A program made the position numbers and the translations under genes. A stretch of 32,521 nucleotides of DNA from the NCBI GenBank assembly GCA_017501695.1, contig JAFVWL010000111.1, positions 1-32,521 of the forward strand. Reading direction: 5' to 3'. The notes below the pieces were generated by a model, which was not told the DNA's origin, ran no database searches, and saw nothing but the letters and a program-made list of their open reading frames with translations. Shown here piece by piece: positions 8,107 to 16,792 of this stretch. Source of the DNA: Oscillospiraceae bacterium. Lineage in GTDB: Bacteria > Bacillota > Clostridia > Oscillospirales > Oscillospiraceae. The stretch's first letter is position 1. Every line of letters begins with the position of its first letter.

Positions 8107-9021
8107 TCAGAGCTCCAGGGGGTGGCCCCGGAAATAGTCGGGGGCATTCATCCGCTTGCCGCCCTCGGCCTGGAGCGAACGGATCTCCACGGCACCTTCG
8201 CCGCAGGCCACCCGCAGGCCGGTTTTGGTCAGCTCCAGCACGGTGCCGGGCTGCGCGCTGCCGCTCCAGTCCGCCACAACGGTGCTGTGGATTTTGAATT
8301 TGGTGCCGCCAATGACGGCAGTAGCCACAGGCCAGGGGTGCAGACCCCGGACGTGGTCGTGAACCTGGCGGGCCGTTTTGGTCCAGTCGATGGGACACAT
8401 GGTCTTGTCCAGCATGGGGGCATAGGTGGCCTTCTCCCCGTCCTGGGGAGTCCGGGGCACATCGCCCTGGGTCATGCGGTTCAGAGTCTTGCTGAGAAGC
8501 TGGGCGCCCAGCACCGCCAGCCGGTCCAGCAGCTCGCCGGCGGTTTCGTTTTCCCCGATGGGGGTCTTGGAAACGTCGATGATGTCGCCGGCATCCATTT
8601 CCCGGCACAGGTACATGGCGGTGACGCCGGTCTCCTTCAGGCCGTCCAGGACAGCCCACTGGTAGGGCGCGGAGCCCCGGTAGCTGGGCAGAACACTGGC
8701 ATGGATATTGATACAGCCCTTGGGCGGAATATCCAGCACCCGCTGGGGCAGGATCCGGCCATAGGCCACCACCGCCACCACATCGGGCTTCAGAGCCCGC
8801 AACTGTTCCACGGTTTCATCGGCACGGAAATTCTCGGGCTGGAACACGGGAAGCCCGTGCTTCAGAGCCAGCTCCTTCACCGGGGAGGCCACCAGCTTCA
8901 TGCCCCGGCCCTTGGGCCGGTCCGGCTGGGTGTAAACGCCCACCACATCAAAGCCGTCTTCCAGAATCTTATGCAGACAAGTCGCCGCAATGTCCGGCGT
9001 ACCCATAAAAACTACTCTCAC
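8107..9021 (-). CDS. fmt: Methionyl-tRNA formyltransferase
   Basis: Fmt transfers a formyl group from 10-formyl-tetrahydrofolate to initiator Met-tRNA. The 304-aa protein starts at a GTG codon (9019-9021) preceded by GGAGGA, giving the typical N-terminus MRVVFMGTPD. Catalytic residues are visible in INIHASVLP (Asn105, His107) and MDAGDII (Asp). The loop QPDRPKGRG is also typical. HASVLPSYRGSAPYQ differs mildly from the usual HASLLPRYRGAAPI but keeps the catalytic positions. It lies 38 bp after def, the usual pairing of formylation and deformylation genes. Confidence 0.96.
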   Translation of the reverse strand: MRVVFMGTPDIAATCLHKILEDGFDVVGVYTQPDRPKGRGMKLVASPVKELALKHGLPVFQPENFRADETVEQLRALKPDVVAVVAYGRILPQRVLDIPPKGCINIHASVLPSYRGSAPYQWAVLDGLKETGVTAMYLCREMDAGDIIDVSKTPIGENETAGELLDRLAVLGAQLLSKTLNRMTQGDVPRTPQDGEKATYAPMLDKTMCPIDWTKTARQVHDHVRGLHPWPVATAVIGGTKFKIHSTVVADWSGSAQPGTVLELTKTGLRVACGEGAVEIRSLQAEGGKRMNAPDYFRGHPLEL

Positions 9022-9059
9022 GCTATTCCTCCAGCTATCATGATCCCGGGGATCGGATA

Positions 9060-9539
9060 TCAGTCTTCCTCGTCGTAGGCCAGCTCCTCTTCGGTGAGGA
9101 ACCGCTCCATGATCTCGGTGTACAGAATGCCGTCCAGGTGGTCCAGCTCATGGCAGAAGCACCGGGCGATCAGTTCCTCACCCTCGGCCTCGTACCATTC
9201 GCCGTAGCGGTCCTGGGCCCGGACCTTGGCATACATGGGCCGCTTCACCAGGCCGTACTTGCCGGGAACGCTGAGGCAGCCCTCAGCACCGATCTGTTCG
9301 CCGTCGGTTTCCAGCAGGCTGGGATTCACCAGCTCCAGGATCTCTTCCCCGGTGTCCACCAGCACCACCCGGCGCAGAATGCCCACCTGGGGAGCAGCCA
9401 GGCCAACACCGTTGGAATCAATCAGGGTCTCCCGCATATCGTCCAGGAGCTTGTGGAGCCGGGCATCAAAATTGGTGACCTCCCGGCAGGTCTTATGGAG
9501 CGCGGGCTCCTTATCGGTCAAAATCTTACGCAGTCCCAT
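9060..9539 (-). CDS. def: Peptide deformylase
   Basis: This metalloenzyme removes the N-formyl group from nascent proteins at the ribosome exit. The 159-aa protein has all three conserved motifs: GVGLAAPQVG, EGCLSVPG (metal cysteine) and CHELDHLDG (HExDH metal histidines and catalytic glutamate). The length fits the clostridial type. AAGAAGGA lies about 9 bases before the ATG. It follows priA by 16 bp in the operon. Confidence 0.97.
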   Translation of the reverse strand: MGLRKILTDKEPALHKTCREVTNFDARLHKLLDDMRETLIDSNGVGLAAPQVGILRRVVLVDTGEEILELVNPSLLETDGEQIGAEGCLSVPGKYGLVKRPMYAKVRAQDRYGEWYEAEGEELIARCFCHELDHLDGILYTEIMERFLTEEELAYDEED

Positions 9540-9555
9540 GTTGCAATCCTTCTTT

Positions 9556-12003
9556 CTAATCGAATCCGTTCACGTCAACAAAGGCGGAGATGCCCCGGTT
9601 CTGGGGATCCTTGGCGAACTCCCGGAGCAGATGACTTAAAAGCAGCCGCAGGTTTTTGGTCATGCGGCACCGCAGAGTCAGGCGGTAACGGAAATTGTAG
9701 TTGATCTTCGGTACGGGACAGGGGGCAGGCCCCAGGACCGTACATTCCTCCGCGGCAAATCCCGGCTGACGGAGGCAGCCGTTCAGGCTGTCCCGGAGCT
9801 TGGCGGCACCCCGGAGAACCCGGCCTTCCTCTTCGCCGGTAACAGTGATCTGGGCCAGGTCCCCGAAGGGGGGCACCCGCTGGATCCGCCGCAGATTGGA
9901 TTCCAGCTCGTAAAAGCCCTCGTAATCCTGCCGGGCCGCCAGGTTGATGACCTGATGCTCCGGCACCATGGTTTGAATCACGGCACGGCCGGGATTATCG
10001 CCCCGTCCGGCCCGGCCCACCACCTGGGTGAGCATATTGAAAGTGGTTTCCGCAGCCCGGAAACTGTCGGTATACAGGCTCAGGTCCGCGTCCAGAACGC
10101 CCACCAGAGTCACATCCGGCATATCCAGGCCCTTGGCCACCATCTGGGTACCCAGCAGCACCGGGATCTTTTCCTGCCGGAACCGGTCCAGGATCTTTTC
10201 GTGGGGATTGGCGGCGGACACGGTGTCCGCGTCCATCCGGGCCACTTCCAGCTCCGGAGCCAGGGAATTCAGCTCCTCCTGGGCCTTCTGGGTGCCCACG
10301 CCCACCTCCTTCAGAGGACCGTCGCAATGGGGGCACCGCTTGGGCACCGGCTGGGAGAAGCCGCAGTAATGACACATGAGCCGGTGGTTGACACTGTGGT
10401 AGGTCAGCCGGGCGCTGCACCGGGGACACTCCGGGGCTTCCCGGCAGTCCACGCAGACAAGAGCCCGGGACGCGCCCCGGCGGTTCAGCAGCAGAATGGT
10501 CTGCTTTCCCGCTTCGGCAGTTTCCCGGATGGCATCCATCAGTTCAAAGCTGTAGGCCGAATCGTTGCCTTCCTTGAGCTGCTCCCGCATATCCACGATC
10601 CGGACCCCCGGGAGGGCACGGCCATTGTATCGGTTTTTCAGGGTATAGCAAATATAGTCTCCCCGTTTGGCGTGGTACATGGTCTCCACCGAGGGGGTCG
10701 CCGAGCCGAAAAGCACCAGGGCTTTTTCCCGGGCACCACGCCAGATGGCCACTTCCTTGGCCGAATACCGGGGTGAATTTTCAGATTTATAGGAATGCTC
10801 CTGTTCCTCGTCCAGGATCACCAGGCCCAATGCCGGACAGGGGGCAAATACCGCGCTGCGGGTACCCACCACCACCCGGGCCTCACCGGACCGGACCCGT
10901 TTCCATTGGTCATAGCGCTCCGTGGCAGCCAGACTGCTGTGGAGCACCGCCACCTGATCCCCAAAATATGCCGCCAGAAGCCCCAGAAGCTGGGGGGTCA
11001 GGGCAATCTCCGGCACCAGAAGCAGGGCACTTTTGCCCAGGTCCAGGCACTTGCGGATCAGGCGGATATACACGGAGGTTTTGCCGGAGCCGGTGACACC
11101 GTACAGCAGGCTCACACCGGGGGCATCGGACTCCATTTGGCGGGACAGGCCCTCGTATGCTTCGGTCTGTTCCTCATTCAGGACCAGCGGTCCCTTCAGC
11201 TCCACCGGTCGGATCTCCCGGCAGCGGAGCACCGGCCGGGAAGAAAGCGTCAGATAGCCCAGCTTTTCCAGCCGCTTCACCGTAGCTGCAGAAGCTCCGG
11301 TAAAATAGCAGATCTCCTTGACCGCGGCACTGCCCACACCGCACAGCAGTTCCAGCACCGCGCGCTGCAGGGCGGCGGACTTGGGCCGGTGGGCGGCGAA
11401 TTCCATGGCTTCCTCCGGAGAGGCTGCCAGGGTTGCGATCTGTTCCGTTTTGTCCTGGGTCTTCCGGGCGAAGTCCGTATCGGTCTTCACCCATTTTTTC
11501 CGGACCAGATAGGCCACGGCTTTGTGCAGGGCTTCCTCATCGGCCACCGCGGACCGCAGTGCCGGCAGTTCCCCCTCCCCGCCCAAATCCTCCAGCAGCC
11601 GCAGCACCGCCGCCGCATCGGGATTCTTTGGAGGTTTTTCCGTCCAGCTCCGGTCCTCCGTCAGGGTGACGGATTCCTTCCGCCGGAACCACAGACCCGC
11701 CGGGAGCATGGCCCGGGCAGCGTCGTAAAAGGTGCAGAAATACCGGTCCCGCAGGAACGCCGCCAGCCGCAGCATGGTATCACTGAGCAGAGGCTCCGGA
11801 TCCAGGCAGCTTTCCACAGCCTTCAAGCCCTCGGCAGAGCCCGGCTCCACAGCCAGGACCACGCCCTCGGACCGGCGGTTGCCCCGTCCGAAGGGCACCG
11901 TCACCCGGATGCCCGGCTGCAGGAGCATACCCTCAGGGATGTAATAGGAATAGGGCTTGTCAATGGCATAGGTCGCCGCGGCAACGGCGATTTTTGCGAT
12001 CAT
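9556..12003 (-). CDS. priA: Primosomal protein N' (replication-restart helicase)
   Basis: PriA recognises stalled forks and D-loops and reloads the replicative helicase. The 815-aa product has an N-terminal 3'-DNA-binding domain (AVAAATYAIDKPYSYYIP), a winged-helix region, Walker A GVTGSGKTS, and a Walker B/motif II reading LDEEQ. The zinc region carries CVDCREAPECPRC and CHYCGF...CPHC, eight cysteines in all. Motif II is usually DEEH; here it is DEEQ. The ATG at 12003 has AAGGAGGG about 7 bases upstream. A longer open frame to 12153 runs through a REP-like repeat and is rejected. In Bacillus coaBC lies between rpoZ and priA; here only the repeat does. Confidence 0.96.
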   Translation of the reverse strand: MIAKIAVAAATYAIDKPYSYYIPEGMLLQPGIRVTVPFGRGNRRSEGVVLAVEPGSAEGLKAVESCLDPEPLLSDTMLRLAAFLRDRYFCTFYDAARAMLPAGLWFRRKESVTLTEDRSWTEKPPKNPDAAAVLRLLEDLGGEGELPALRSAVADEEALHKAVAYLVRKKWVKTDTDFARKTQDKTEQIATLAASPEEAMEFAAHRPKSAALQRAVLELLCGVGSAAVKEICYFTGASAATVKRLEKLGYLTLSSRPVLRCREIRPVELKGPLVLNEEQTEAYEGLSRQMESDAPGVSLLYGVTGSGKTSVYIRLIRKCLDLGKSALLLVPEIALTPQLLGLLAAYFGDQVAVLHSSLAATERYDQWKRVRSGEARVVVGTRSAVFAPCPALGLVILDEEQEHSYKSENSPRYSAKEVAIWRGAREKALVLFGSATPSVETMYHAKRGDYICYTLKNRYNGRALPGVRIVDMREQLKEGNDSAYSFELMDAIRETAEAGKQTILLLNRRGASRALVCVDCREAPECPRCSARLTYHSVNHRLMCHYCGFSQPVPKRCPHCDGPLKEVGVGTQKAQEELNSLAPELEVARMDADTVSAANPHEKILDRFRQEKIPVLLGTQMVAKGLDMPDVTLVGVLDADLSLYTDSFRAAETTFNMLTQVVGRAGRGDNPGRAVIQTMVPEHQVINLAARQDYEGFYELESNLRRIQRVPPFGDLAQITVTGEEEGRVLRGAAKLRDSLNGCLRQPGFAAEECTVLGPAPCPVPKINYNFRYRLTLRCRMTKNLRLLLSHLLREFAKDPQNRGISAFVDVNGFD

Positions 12004-12050
12004 CTCAAGCCCTCCTTCCCTCAGCCGCTTTTCCGGCATTCCCAAATATC

Positions 12051-12093
12051 CACGGGATTGCCACGCCGGTTTGCGAACCGGCTCGCAATGACG
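12051..12093. repeat. REP-like hairpin element, locus B (single unit)
   Basis: Only the right-hand unit is clear: GGGATTGCCACG, stem CCGGTT/AACCGG with loop TGCG, then CTCGCAATGACG. Upstream bases resemble the usual linker, so this is probably a degraded pair. It fills the priA-rpoZ gap. Confidence 0.75.
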
Positions 12094-12103
12094 CGGACTG
12101 TGC

Positions 12104-12310
12104 TTAGTTCTTGTATTCGTCCTTGACGGTGGCGGTGAGCTTGCCGTCGGCAACCTCCTGGATAGCCAGGGTCACAGGCTTCTCGGGCAGCTCCTCCTGG
12201 AAAGCCTCGGCTTCCATGGCGATCTGGCGGGCCCGGTGGGCCACCACATTGACCAGCAGGTAACGGCTGTCCACATTCTTCAGCAAATCAGCAACAGGGG
12301 GGTAAAGCAT
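12104..12310 (-). CDS. rpoZ: RNA polymerase omega subunit
   Basis: Omega is the small structural subunit that helps assemble RNA polymerase by binding beta'. The 68-aa protein has the family pattern PPVADLLKNVDSRYLLVNVVAHRARQI near the N-terminus and a short acidic/basic tail. I chose the ATG at 12308-12310, with GGAGGA 8 bases upstream. A TTG two codons earlier is too close to that site. It follows gmk by 15 bp, the common gmk-rpoZ pairing. Confidence 0.93.
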   Translation of the reverse strand: MLYPPVADLLKNVDSRYLLVNVVAHRARQIAMEAEAFQEELPEKPVTLAIQEVADGKLTATVKDEYKN

Positions 12311-12325
12311 TTTCAAATTCCTCCA

Positions 12326-12889
12326 TTAGTTTGTATCCGCAACCGCGGAGATGATGTCATAAATTTCCTTGGCGCAGTCTTCCACCCGGTCGTTGACCAC
12401 CACGTGGTCATACCAGTGCCGCTGTTCCATTTCCCAGACTGCCCGCTCCATCCGCATCCGGATCTGCTCCTCAGAGGTATCCTTCCGGCCCCGGAGCCGG
12501 CGCTCCAGTTCCTCCATAGAGGGGGGCATGATGAAGATCAGGGTTGCTTCCGGTATCGCGGCTTTCAGCCGCTTGGCACCGTTGGGGTCGATGTCGAACA
12601 GCACATGGCCCCGGGCCTGCTTTTCCTCCGCCTGGGCACGGGGAGTGCCGTAGTAGGTTTTGGAATGGTTATCATATTCCAGGAAGGCGTCCGCGGCGAT
12701 CATAGCCTCGAATTCCTCCACAGTAATAAACGAATAGTGGATGCCGTCCACCTCATTGGGACGGGGGGCGCGGGTGGTGGCGGAAACAGAAAAGCTCAGG
12801 TCGTCACGCATCCGCATGACCTGCTTCAGCACCGTACCCTTGCCGACGCCGGAGGCGCCGGAAATCACAAACAGCTTGCCTTTGCTCAT
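12326..12889 (-). CDS. gmk: Guanylate kinase
   Basis: Gmk phosphorylates GMP to GDP with ATP and is essential for GTP and dGTP supply. The 187-aa protein starts [19 protein letters not shown], with the P-loop at about residues 10-17. The GMP-binding region follows ([18 protein letters not shown]). The length is close to the usual 200 or so. Its ATG overlaps the remA stop by 4 bp (ATGA), so the two are translationally coupled, as in many Firmicutes. Confidence 0.97.
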   Translation of the reverse strand: MSKGKLFVISGASGVGKGTVLKQVMRMRDDLSFSVSATTRAPRPNEVDGIHYSFITVEEFEAMIAADAFLEYDNHSKTYYGTPRAQAEEKQARGHVLFDIDPNGAKRLKAAIPEATLIFIMPPSMEELERRLRGRKDTSEEQIRMRMERAVWEMEQRHWYDHVVVNDRVEDCAKEIYDIISAVADTN

Positions 12890-13134
12890 TTTTCCTCCTC
12901 TTTCATGTTCCAGCGGTCGGACAGGACCTCCGGGGTCAGGGCGGACAGGATCACATGGTCCGTATCCATCAGGATCACAGCCTGGGTCTTCCGCCCATAG
13001 GACGCGTCGATGAGCATGCCCCGCTCCCGGGCCTCCTGGACCACACGCTTGATGGGTGCGGAGTCCGGGTCCACAATGGCCAGCACTCTGGCCGCGGCGA
13101 TCATGCTTCCGAATCCGATATTGATCAGCTTCAT
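12886..13134 (-). CDS. remA: RemA-family DNA-binding regulator (DUF370)
   Basis: RemA is a small oligomeric DNA-binding protein. In B. subtilis it activates matrix and osmoprotection operons. This 82-aa protein has the DUF370 pattern: [18 protein letters not shown], then [33 protein letters not shown] with the arginines used for DNA binding in characterised RemA. Its length and place between yicC and gmk match B. subtilis ylzA. AAGGGGC precedes the ATG. The targets in this organism are unknown. Confidence 0.92.
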   Translation of the reverse strand: MKLINIGFGSMIAAARVLAIVDPDSAPIKRVVQEARERGMLIDASYGRKTQAVILMDTDHVILSALTPEVLSDRWNMKEEEK

Positions 13135-13143
13135 AACTGCCCC

Positions 13144-14028
13144 TTACTCAATATTCTGGGTCTGCTCGCGGATCTTTTCCAGCTCCGCCTTCATATCCAC
13201 CACGATCCGGGCCAGACGCACATCGGTACACTTGGAGCCGATGGTATTGGTCTCCCGGTTCATTTCCTGAAGCAGGAAGTCCAGCTTCCGGCCCATGGCA
13301 CCGCCGGCATCCAGCATGGCGTTCATCTGCTGCAGGTGGCTGCGCAGGCGGACAGTCTCCTCGTCCACGGCCACCTTATCCGCGAAGATCGCCGCCTCGG
13401 TAAGGATCCGGCTTTCGTCGATGTTGGTATTTTCCAGGACCTCCCGGAGCTTCTTTTCCAGCCGGGCCCGGTAATCCACCACAGTCTGGGCGTTGCCCGC
13501 CTCCACCTGGGCCACCAGGTCCAGGATGGTCTGGCCCCGGCTCCGCAGATCCCGGTCCAGCGCCGCGCCTTCCGCGGTGCGCATGGCATCGTAGCCCGCC
13601 AGGGCCTTGTCCACCACGTACATCAGGTCCGCCAGCAGGGCTTCCTCGTCCACCTCGGGCTTTTCCACGATGAACACATCGCTCATTCGGGACAGGGTGG
13701 ACACGCTGATGTCATCCGACACGCCGTGTTCCGTGACCATCTGGCGCATGGCGGTCAGATAACCCTCCACCACGTTCTTGTTCAGGGTGACCCGGATCTC
13801 ATCGCCGCTCTCGCTGCGGACGGAGATGAATACGTCCACCTTGCCTCTGGAAATGGAGGCCTTCACGGCCTGCTTCACCGCGTCCTCCGCAAAGCTAACC
13901 AGCCGGGGCAGCCGCACGGAGCAATCCAGATACCGGTTATTGACGGAGCGCAGCTCCACCGTAAATTCCCGACCGTTCACGGTCTCCACCGCCCGGCCAT
14001 AGCCGGTCATACTCTTGATCAACTTCAT
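13144..14028 (-). CDS. yicC: YicC/YloC family endoribonuclease
   Basis: The family is described as endoribonucleases involved in RNA turnover. The 294-aa protein begins with the signature KSMTGYGRAVETVNGREFTVELRSVNNRYLD (about 5-35). It ends with the conserved segment GRKLDFLLQEMNRETNTIGSK followed by a short helix, the DUF1732 region. A strong AAAAAAGGAG site lies before the ATG. It opens the Bacillus-type block yloC-remA-gmk-rpoZ, downstream of the rseC-like gene by about 50 bp. Confidence 0.92.
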   Translation of the reverse strand: MKLIKSMTGYGRAVETVNGREFTVELRSVNNRYLDCSVRLPRLVSFAEDAVKQAVKASISRGKVDVFISVRSESGDEIRVTLNKNVVEGYLTAMRQMVTEHGVSDDISVSTLSRMSDVFIVEKPEVDEEALLADLMYVVDKALAGYDAMRTAEGAALDRDLRSRGQTILDLVAQVEAGNAQTVVDYRARLEKKLREVLENTNIDESRILTEAAIFADKVAVDEETVRLRSHLQQMNAMLDAGGAMGRKLDFLLQEMNRETNTIGSKCTDVRLARIVVDMKAELEKIREQTQNIE

Positions 14029-14075
14029 TATCTCCTTTTTTCAGGGATTTTCATGCATATGTACCCATACGGGTT

Positions 14076-14483
14076 TTATTTATGGGCATAGCCCACCACG
14101 GTGTACTCGATCTTCTGTTTCCGGGCCACCTTCCGGTCATAGACCACGGACAGGGCGATGCCCAGCACAAACCCGAGACCGCCCACCAGAGCTCCCAGAG
14201 TCCAAAGGGTCTCCCCCAGGTAATAGCCCAGGAAGAACAGGATCACCGGCACCACATAGAACACCAGGACGCCGGCCATCACCGGACCCGTGGCGGATTC
14301 GATGCGAACCATGTCGCCGGGCTTGGCACCAATGGAATTTTTCGCCGTGAGGAACAGGGTTTCCTTGGCCGCGCCGCAGCCGCTGCACTTGTGGCAGTCG
14401 CCGGAGCAGGCACTCTCCCGGACGTGCATCACCCGGGCGGTACCGTCGGGGGATGTATCAATGATTCTGACAAGCTGTTCCAT
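14076..14483 (-). CDS. RseC/MucC-like membrane protein (SoxR-reducing family)
   Basis: This is a 135-aa membrane protein of the RseC/MucC family. A cytosolic N-terminal part carries a cysteine cluster (ACSGDCHKCSGC, about 25-37), which suggests metal or Fe-S binding. Two membrane helices follow (VLVFYVVPVILFFLGYYLG and LGALVGGLGFVLGIALSVV). Relatives act in SoxR reduction or the sigma-E response in proteobacteria and within Rnf-related systems. No SoxR, sigma-E or rnf gene is in the window, so the role here is open. It begins 1 base after the cdaR stop codon and is part of the same operon. Confidence 0.85.
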   Translation of the reverse strand: MEQLVRIIDTSPDGTARVMHVRESACSGDCHKCSGCGAAKETLFLTAKNSIGAKPGDMVRIESATGPVMAGVLVFYVVPVILFFLGYYLGETLWTLGALVGGLGFVLGIALSVVYDRKVARKQKIEYTVVGYAHK

Positions 14484-15791
14484 TTATTCCTCCATCTGCG
14501 GATCCGGCTCTGTAGGCGGGTCCGTCGGCGGCTCCGTAGGCTCTTCCTCCAGAGTCACGGTGACCCGGCCGTTGCTCACCAGGCCCACAGCCCGGAAGCC
14601 GGAGCTGATGGTCACCACCGGATCCACGATATCCGGATTGCCGATGGTCAGATTCCCAACATTGACGGTGACCGTAAAGGCGCTTTCCGTCATCTTTTTC
14701 ACCAGGTCCGCGGGACCCCGGACCGTCACATTGACGGTGGCGGAGATGATCCGGGGGATCATGCCCGCGGGGACATTCACAGCCTGGATATTGGTCAGGG
14801 TAAAGGTTCTGGTTGCCAGCTCCGGGAAGGAGATCCGGACCGACACCGTCTCTTCCTCCGTCAGGCTGGTAATGCCCGCGGGAAGGTTGATGGGCATGGT
14901 GATGACCGTATCGTCCAGATACTCGCCCAGGTCGATCTCACCCAGGGAAATATATTCGCACTGGGCCAAAGCGTCGTCGCTGCCGGTGATCATAATGCCC
15001 GCCGGCTCAAAGACGATCTCGGAGGTATCCTCCGTGGCGCCCTTGCCCGCCAGCACAGTGGCCTGGAAGGGTACATACTTGTAGCCCTGAATGGTCAGGC
15101 TCAGCTCCACCTCGGGCACATCCGTGGTCACCTGCTCCACATTGGGCACATCCACCGGCTGTCCGGCGCTGTCGCACAGGGTAAAGGTATAGGGCTGATT
15201 TCGGATGGACTGGGTCATGCCCTCCAGATCCACCGTGATCCTGGCCTGGGTGATCTTGTCCACCACGGAGGCGGGGCCCTTGACCTTCACCGTGGAGATC
15301 TCCTTGCCGGTGCTGTTGCTGAGCAGCTCCGTCTCCGGGAAGGTCCGGTAGCCATCCGCGGGATCGCCGCTGTATTCCACCACCAGGGGCACGTTGACCG
15401 TCAGCAGATTCTCCAGGTAGACGGAGATCCGGTTCTGATCCGCGGTATACGCAAAGGAGCTGGAATTTACCTCCGCAGGGTAATGGACGGTGTAGGAAAC
15501 GCTCTGGCGGCCCGCGTCATAAAGCTGGGACAGGTTTACCACCACGGCCACATTGCCGCTGTGAAGCTTCATCAATTCATTTCGGTTGCCGGTAATGGAC
15601 AGATCCACGGTCTGTCCTACGCCCTCAGTCATGATCAGACCGTGATTTTCCAGAGCGCCCTCGTTCTGGAAGACCACAGGCACATTTTCCAGGGACATGG
15701 TGTCCTCTTTGCTTACATTGTTGACCACATAGGTCCACAGGCCAAAGGCCACAACCAGGGCGAACAGACCGGCAATAATTTTATTTTCCAT
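14484..15791 (-). CDS. cdaR: CdaA regulatory protein, YbbR-domain
   Basis: CdaR is a membrane-anchored extracellular protein that binds CdaA and modulates c-di-AMP synthesis. The 435-aa protein has one N-terminal membrane helix (IIAGLFALVVAFGLWTYVV, about 5-23), then several YbbR repeats with recurring VPV, V.V.GP and YTV motifs. It ends in a Pro/Glu/Thr-rich tail (EEEPTEPPTDPPTEPDP), probably disordered. The start overlaps the cdaA end by 11 bp. The glmM gene that usually follows cdaR is absent; an rseC-like gene follows instead. Confidence 0.93.
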   Translation of the reverse strand: MENKIIAGLFALVVAFGLWTYVVNNVSKEDTMSLENVPVVFQNEGALENHGLIMTEGVGQTVDLSITGNRNELMKLHSGNVAVVVNLSQLYDAGRQSVSYTVHYPAEVNSSSFAYTADQNRISVYLENLLTVNVPLVVEYSGDPADGYRTFPETELLSNSTGKEISTVKVKGPASVVDKITQARITVDLEGMTQSIRNQPYTFTLCDSAGQPVDVPNVEQVTTDVPEVELSLTIQGYKYVPFQATVLAGKGATEDTSEIVFEPAGIMITGSDDALAQCEYISLGEIDLGEYLDDTVITMPINLPAGITSLTEEETVSVRISFPELATRTFTLTNIQAVNVPAGMIPRIISATVNVTVRGPADLVKKMTESAFTVTVNVGNLTIGNPDIVDPVVTISSGFRAVGLVSNGRVTVTLEEEPTEPPTDPPTEPDPQMEE

Positions 15792-16668
15792 TTTCGCCCT
15801 CCTTCTCTTTCTTCAGCTTCTGGCGCAGGCGCAGCACCAGATTTTCCTCTTTGTTTTCATCCTCCCGGATCAGCTCGTTGCGCAGGAGCCGCTCTAAAGT
15901 CTGGGGTGCCAGGTGCCGCTTGAGCATACCGCCCACGGCTACGGAAATGGCACCGGTCTCCTCGGAAACGATGACCACCACCGCGTCGGTGGCTTCGCTC
16001 ATGCCCACACCGGCCCGGTGCCGGGTGCCCAGATCCGCGCTGAGACGGTTGGTATCGGACAGGGGCAGCACACAGCCCGCGGCGGCCACACGGCCGCCCC
16101 GCACGATCATGGCACCGTCGTGGAGGGCTGCCTTGGGGAAGAAAATATTGCGGATAAGCTGCTCGGATACCTGGGCATCGATGGCGGTGCCGGTTTTCAG
16201 GAATTCCTCCACGGGCGTATCCCGGACGAACACGATCAAAGCGCCCACCCGCTCCCGGCTCATGGCTTCGCAGGCCATGACTGTCTGGGAAATGACGGGA
16301 CCCATTTCCTGGTCCTCCTCTTCCAGATGGAACAGCTTTTCCAGGCGTACATTGCTGATCTGGTCGATCATCCGCCGCAGCTCCGGCTGGAACAGGACCA
16401 CCACGGCGATCAGACCAACAGCCAGCACCTGGTTCAGCAGCCAGTTCATGGTGTGCATATCCAGCACATCCGTGATCCAGGTCACCGCCAGCAGCGCCAT
16501 GATCACCTTGGCGATCCGGGCTGCACCGGTGGAGCGGAACATGGGCATCAGCAGATAGAACACCATGGCCACACAGAGAATATCCAGATAATCCGTCCAC
16601 TGCATACCCGCAAGGAGCTGCAGGAAGGACGTTACACCGTTTTCTACATTCAACAGGAACTCATTCAT
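15781..16668 (-). CDS. cdaA: Membrane diadenylate cyclase (c-di-AMP synthase)
   Basis: CdaA makes cyclic di-AMP from two ATP, controlling potassium and osmolyte uptake and cell-wall homeostasis. From the ATG at 16666-16668 the protein is 295 aa: three membrane helices in the first 95 residues, a coiled linker, then the DAC domain with DGA at 184-186 and RHR at 216-218. An in-frame ATG at 16716 would add 16 residues (MRIVSPECKKRGLYRA). AAGAGG lies about 14 bases before the shorter start and no good site precedes the longer one, so I favour the shorter, with some doubt. It is the first gene after the promoter at 16746-16774. Confidence 0.95.
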   Translation of the reverse strand: MNEFLLNVENGVTSFLQLLAGMQWTDYLDILCVAMVFYLLMPMFRSTGAARIAKVIMALLAVTWITDVLDMHTMNWLLNQVLAVGLIAVVVLFQPELRRMIDQISNVRLEKLFHLEEEDQEMGPVISQTVMACEAMSRERVGALIVFVRDTPVEEFLKTGTAIDAQVSEQLIRNIFFPKAALHDGAMIVRGGRVAAAGCVLPLSDTNRLSADLGTRHRAGVGMSEATDAVVVIVSEETGAISVAVGGMLKRHLAPQTLERLLRNELIREDENKEENLVLRLRQKLKKEKEGENGK

Positions 16669-16745
16669 AGCCCGGTACAAACCTCTTTTCTTACATTCCG
16701 GCGATACGATCCGCATTGTCGCATAACTACCCTATTATCTTTTCT

Positions 16746-16774
16746 ATTATAGCGGAAAGGGTCGCCGATGGCAA
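16746..16774 (-). promoter_or_regulatory. Sigma-A type promoter of the cdaA operon
   Basis: On the minus strand TTGCCA (16769-16774), a 17-bp spacer and TATAAT (16746-16751) form a near-perfect promoter. The predicted start lies near 16739, about 70 bp before the preferred cdaA start. I found no comparable promoter between here and 1448, so it may drive 15 genes. The upstream desulfurase gene lacks a clear terminator and could add read-through. Confidence 0.85.
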
Positions 16775-16792
16775 TAGTCATTCGCAAAAAAT

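Noticed and set aside
12201-12316. TTG start two codons upstream for rpoZ
   Set aside because: The GGAGGA site would be only 2 bases away, too close; the ATG at 12310 is well spaced.
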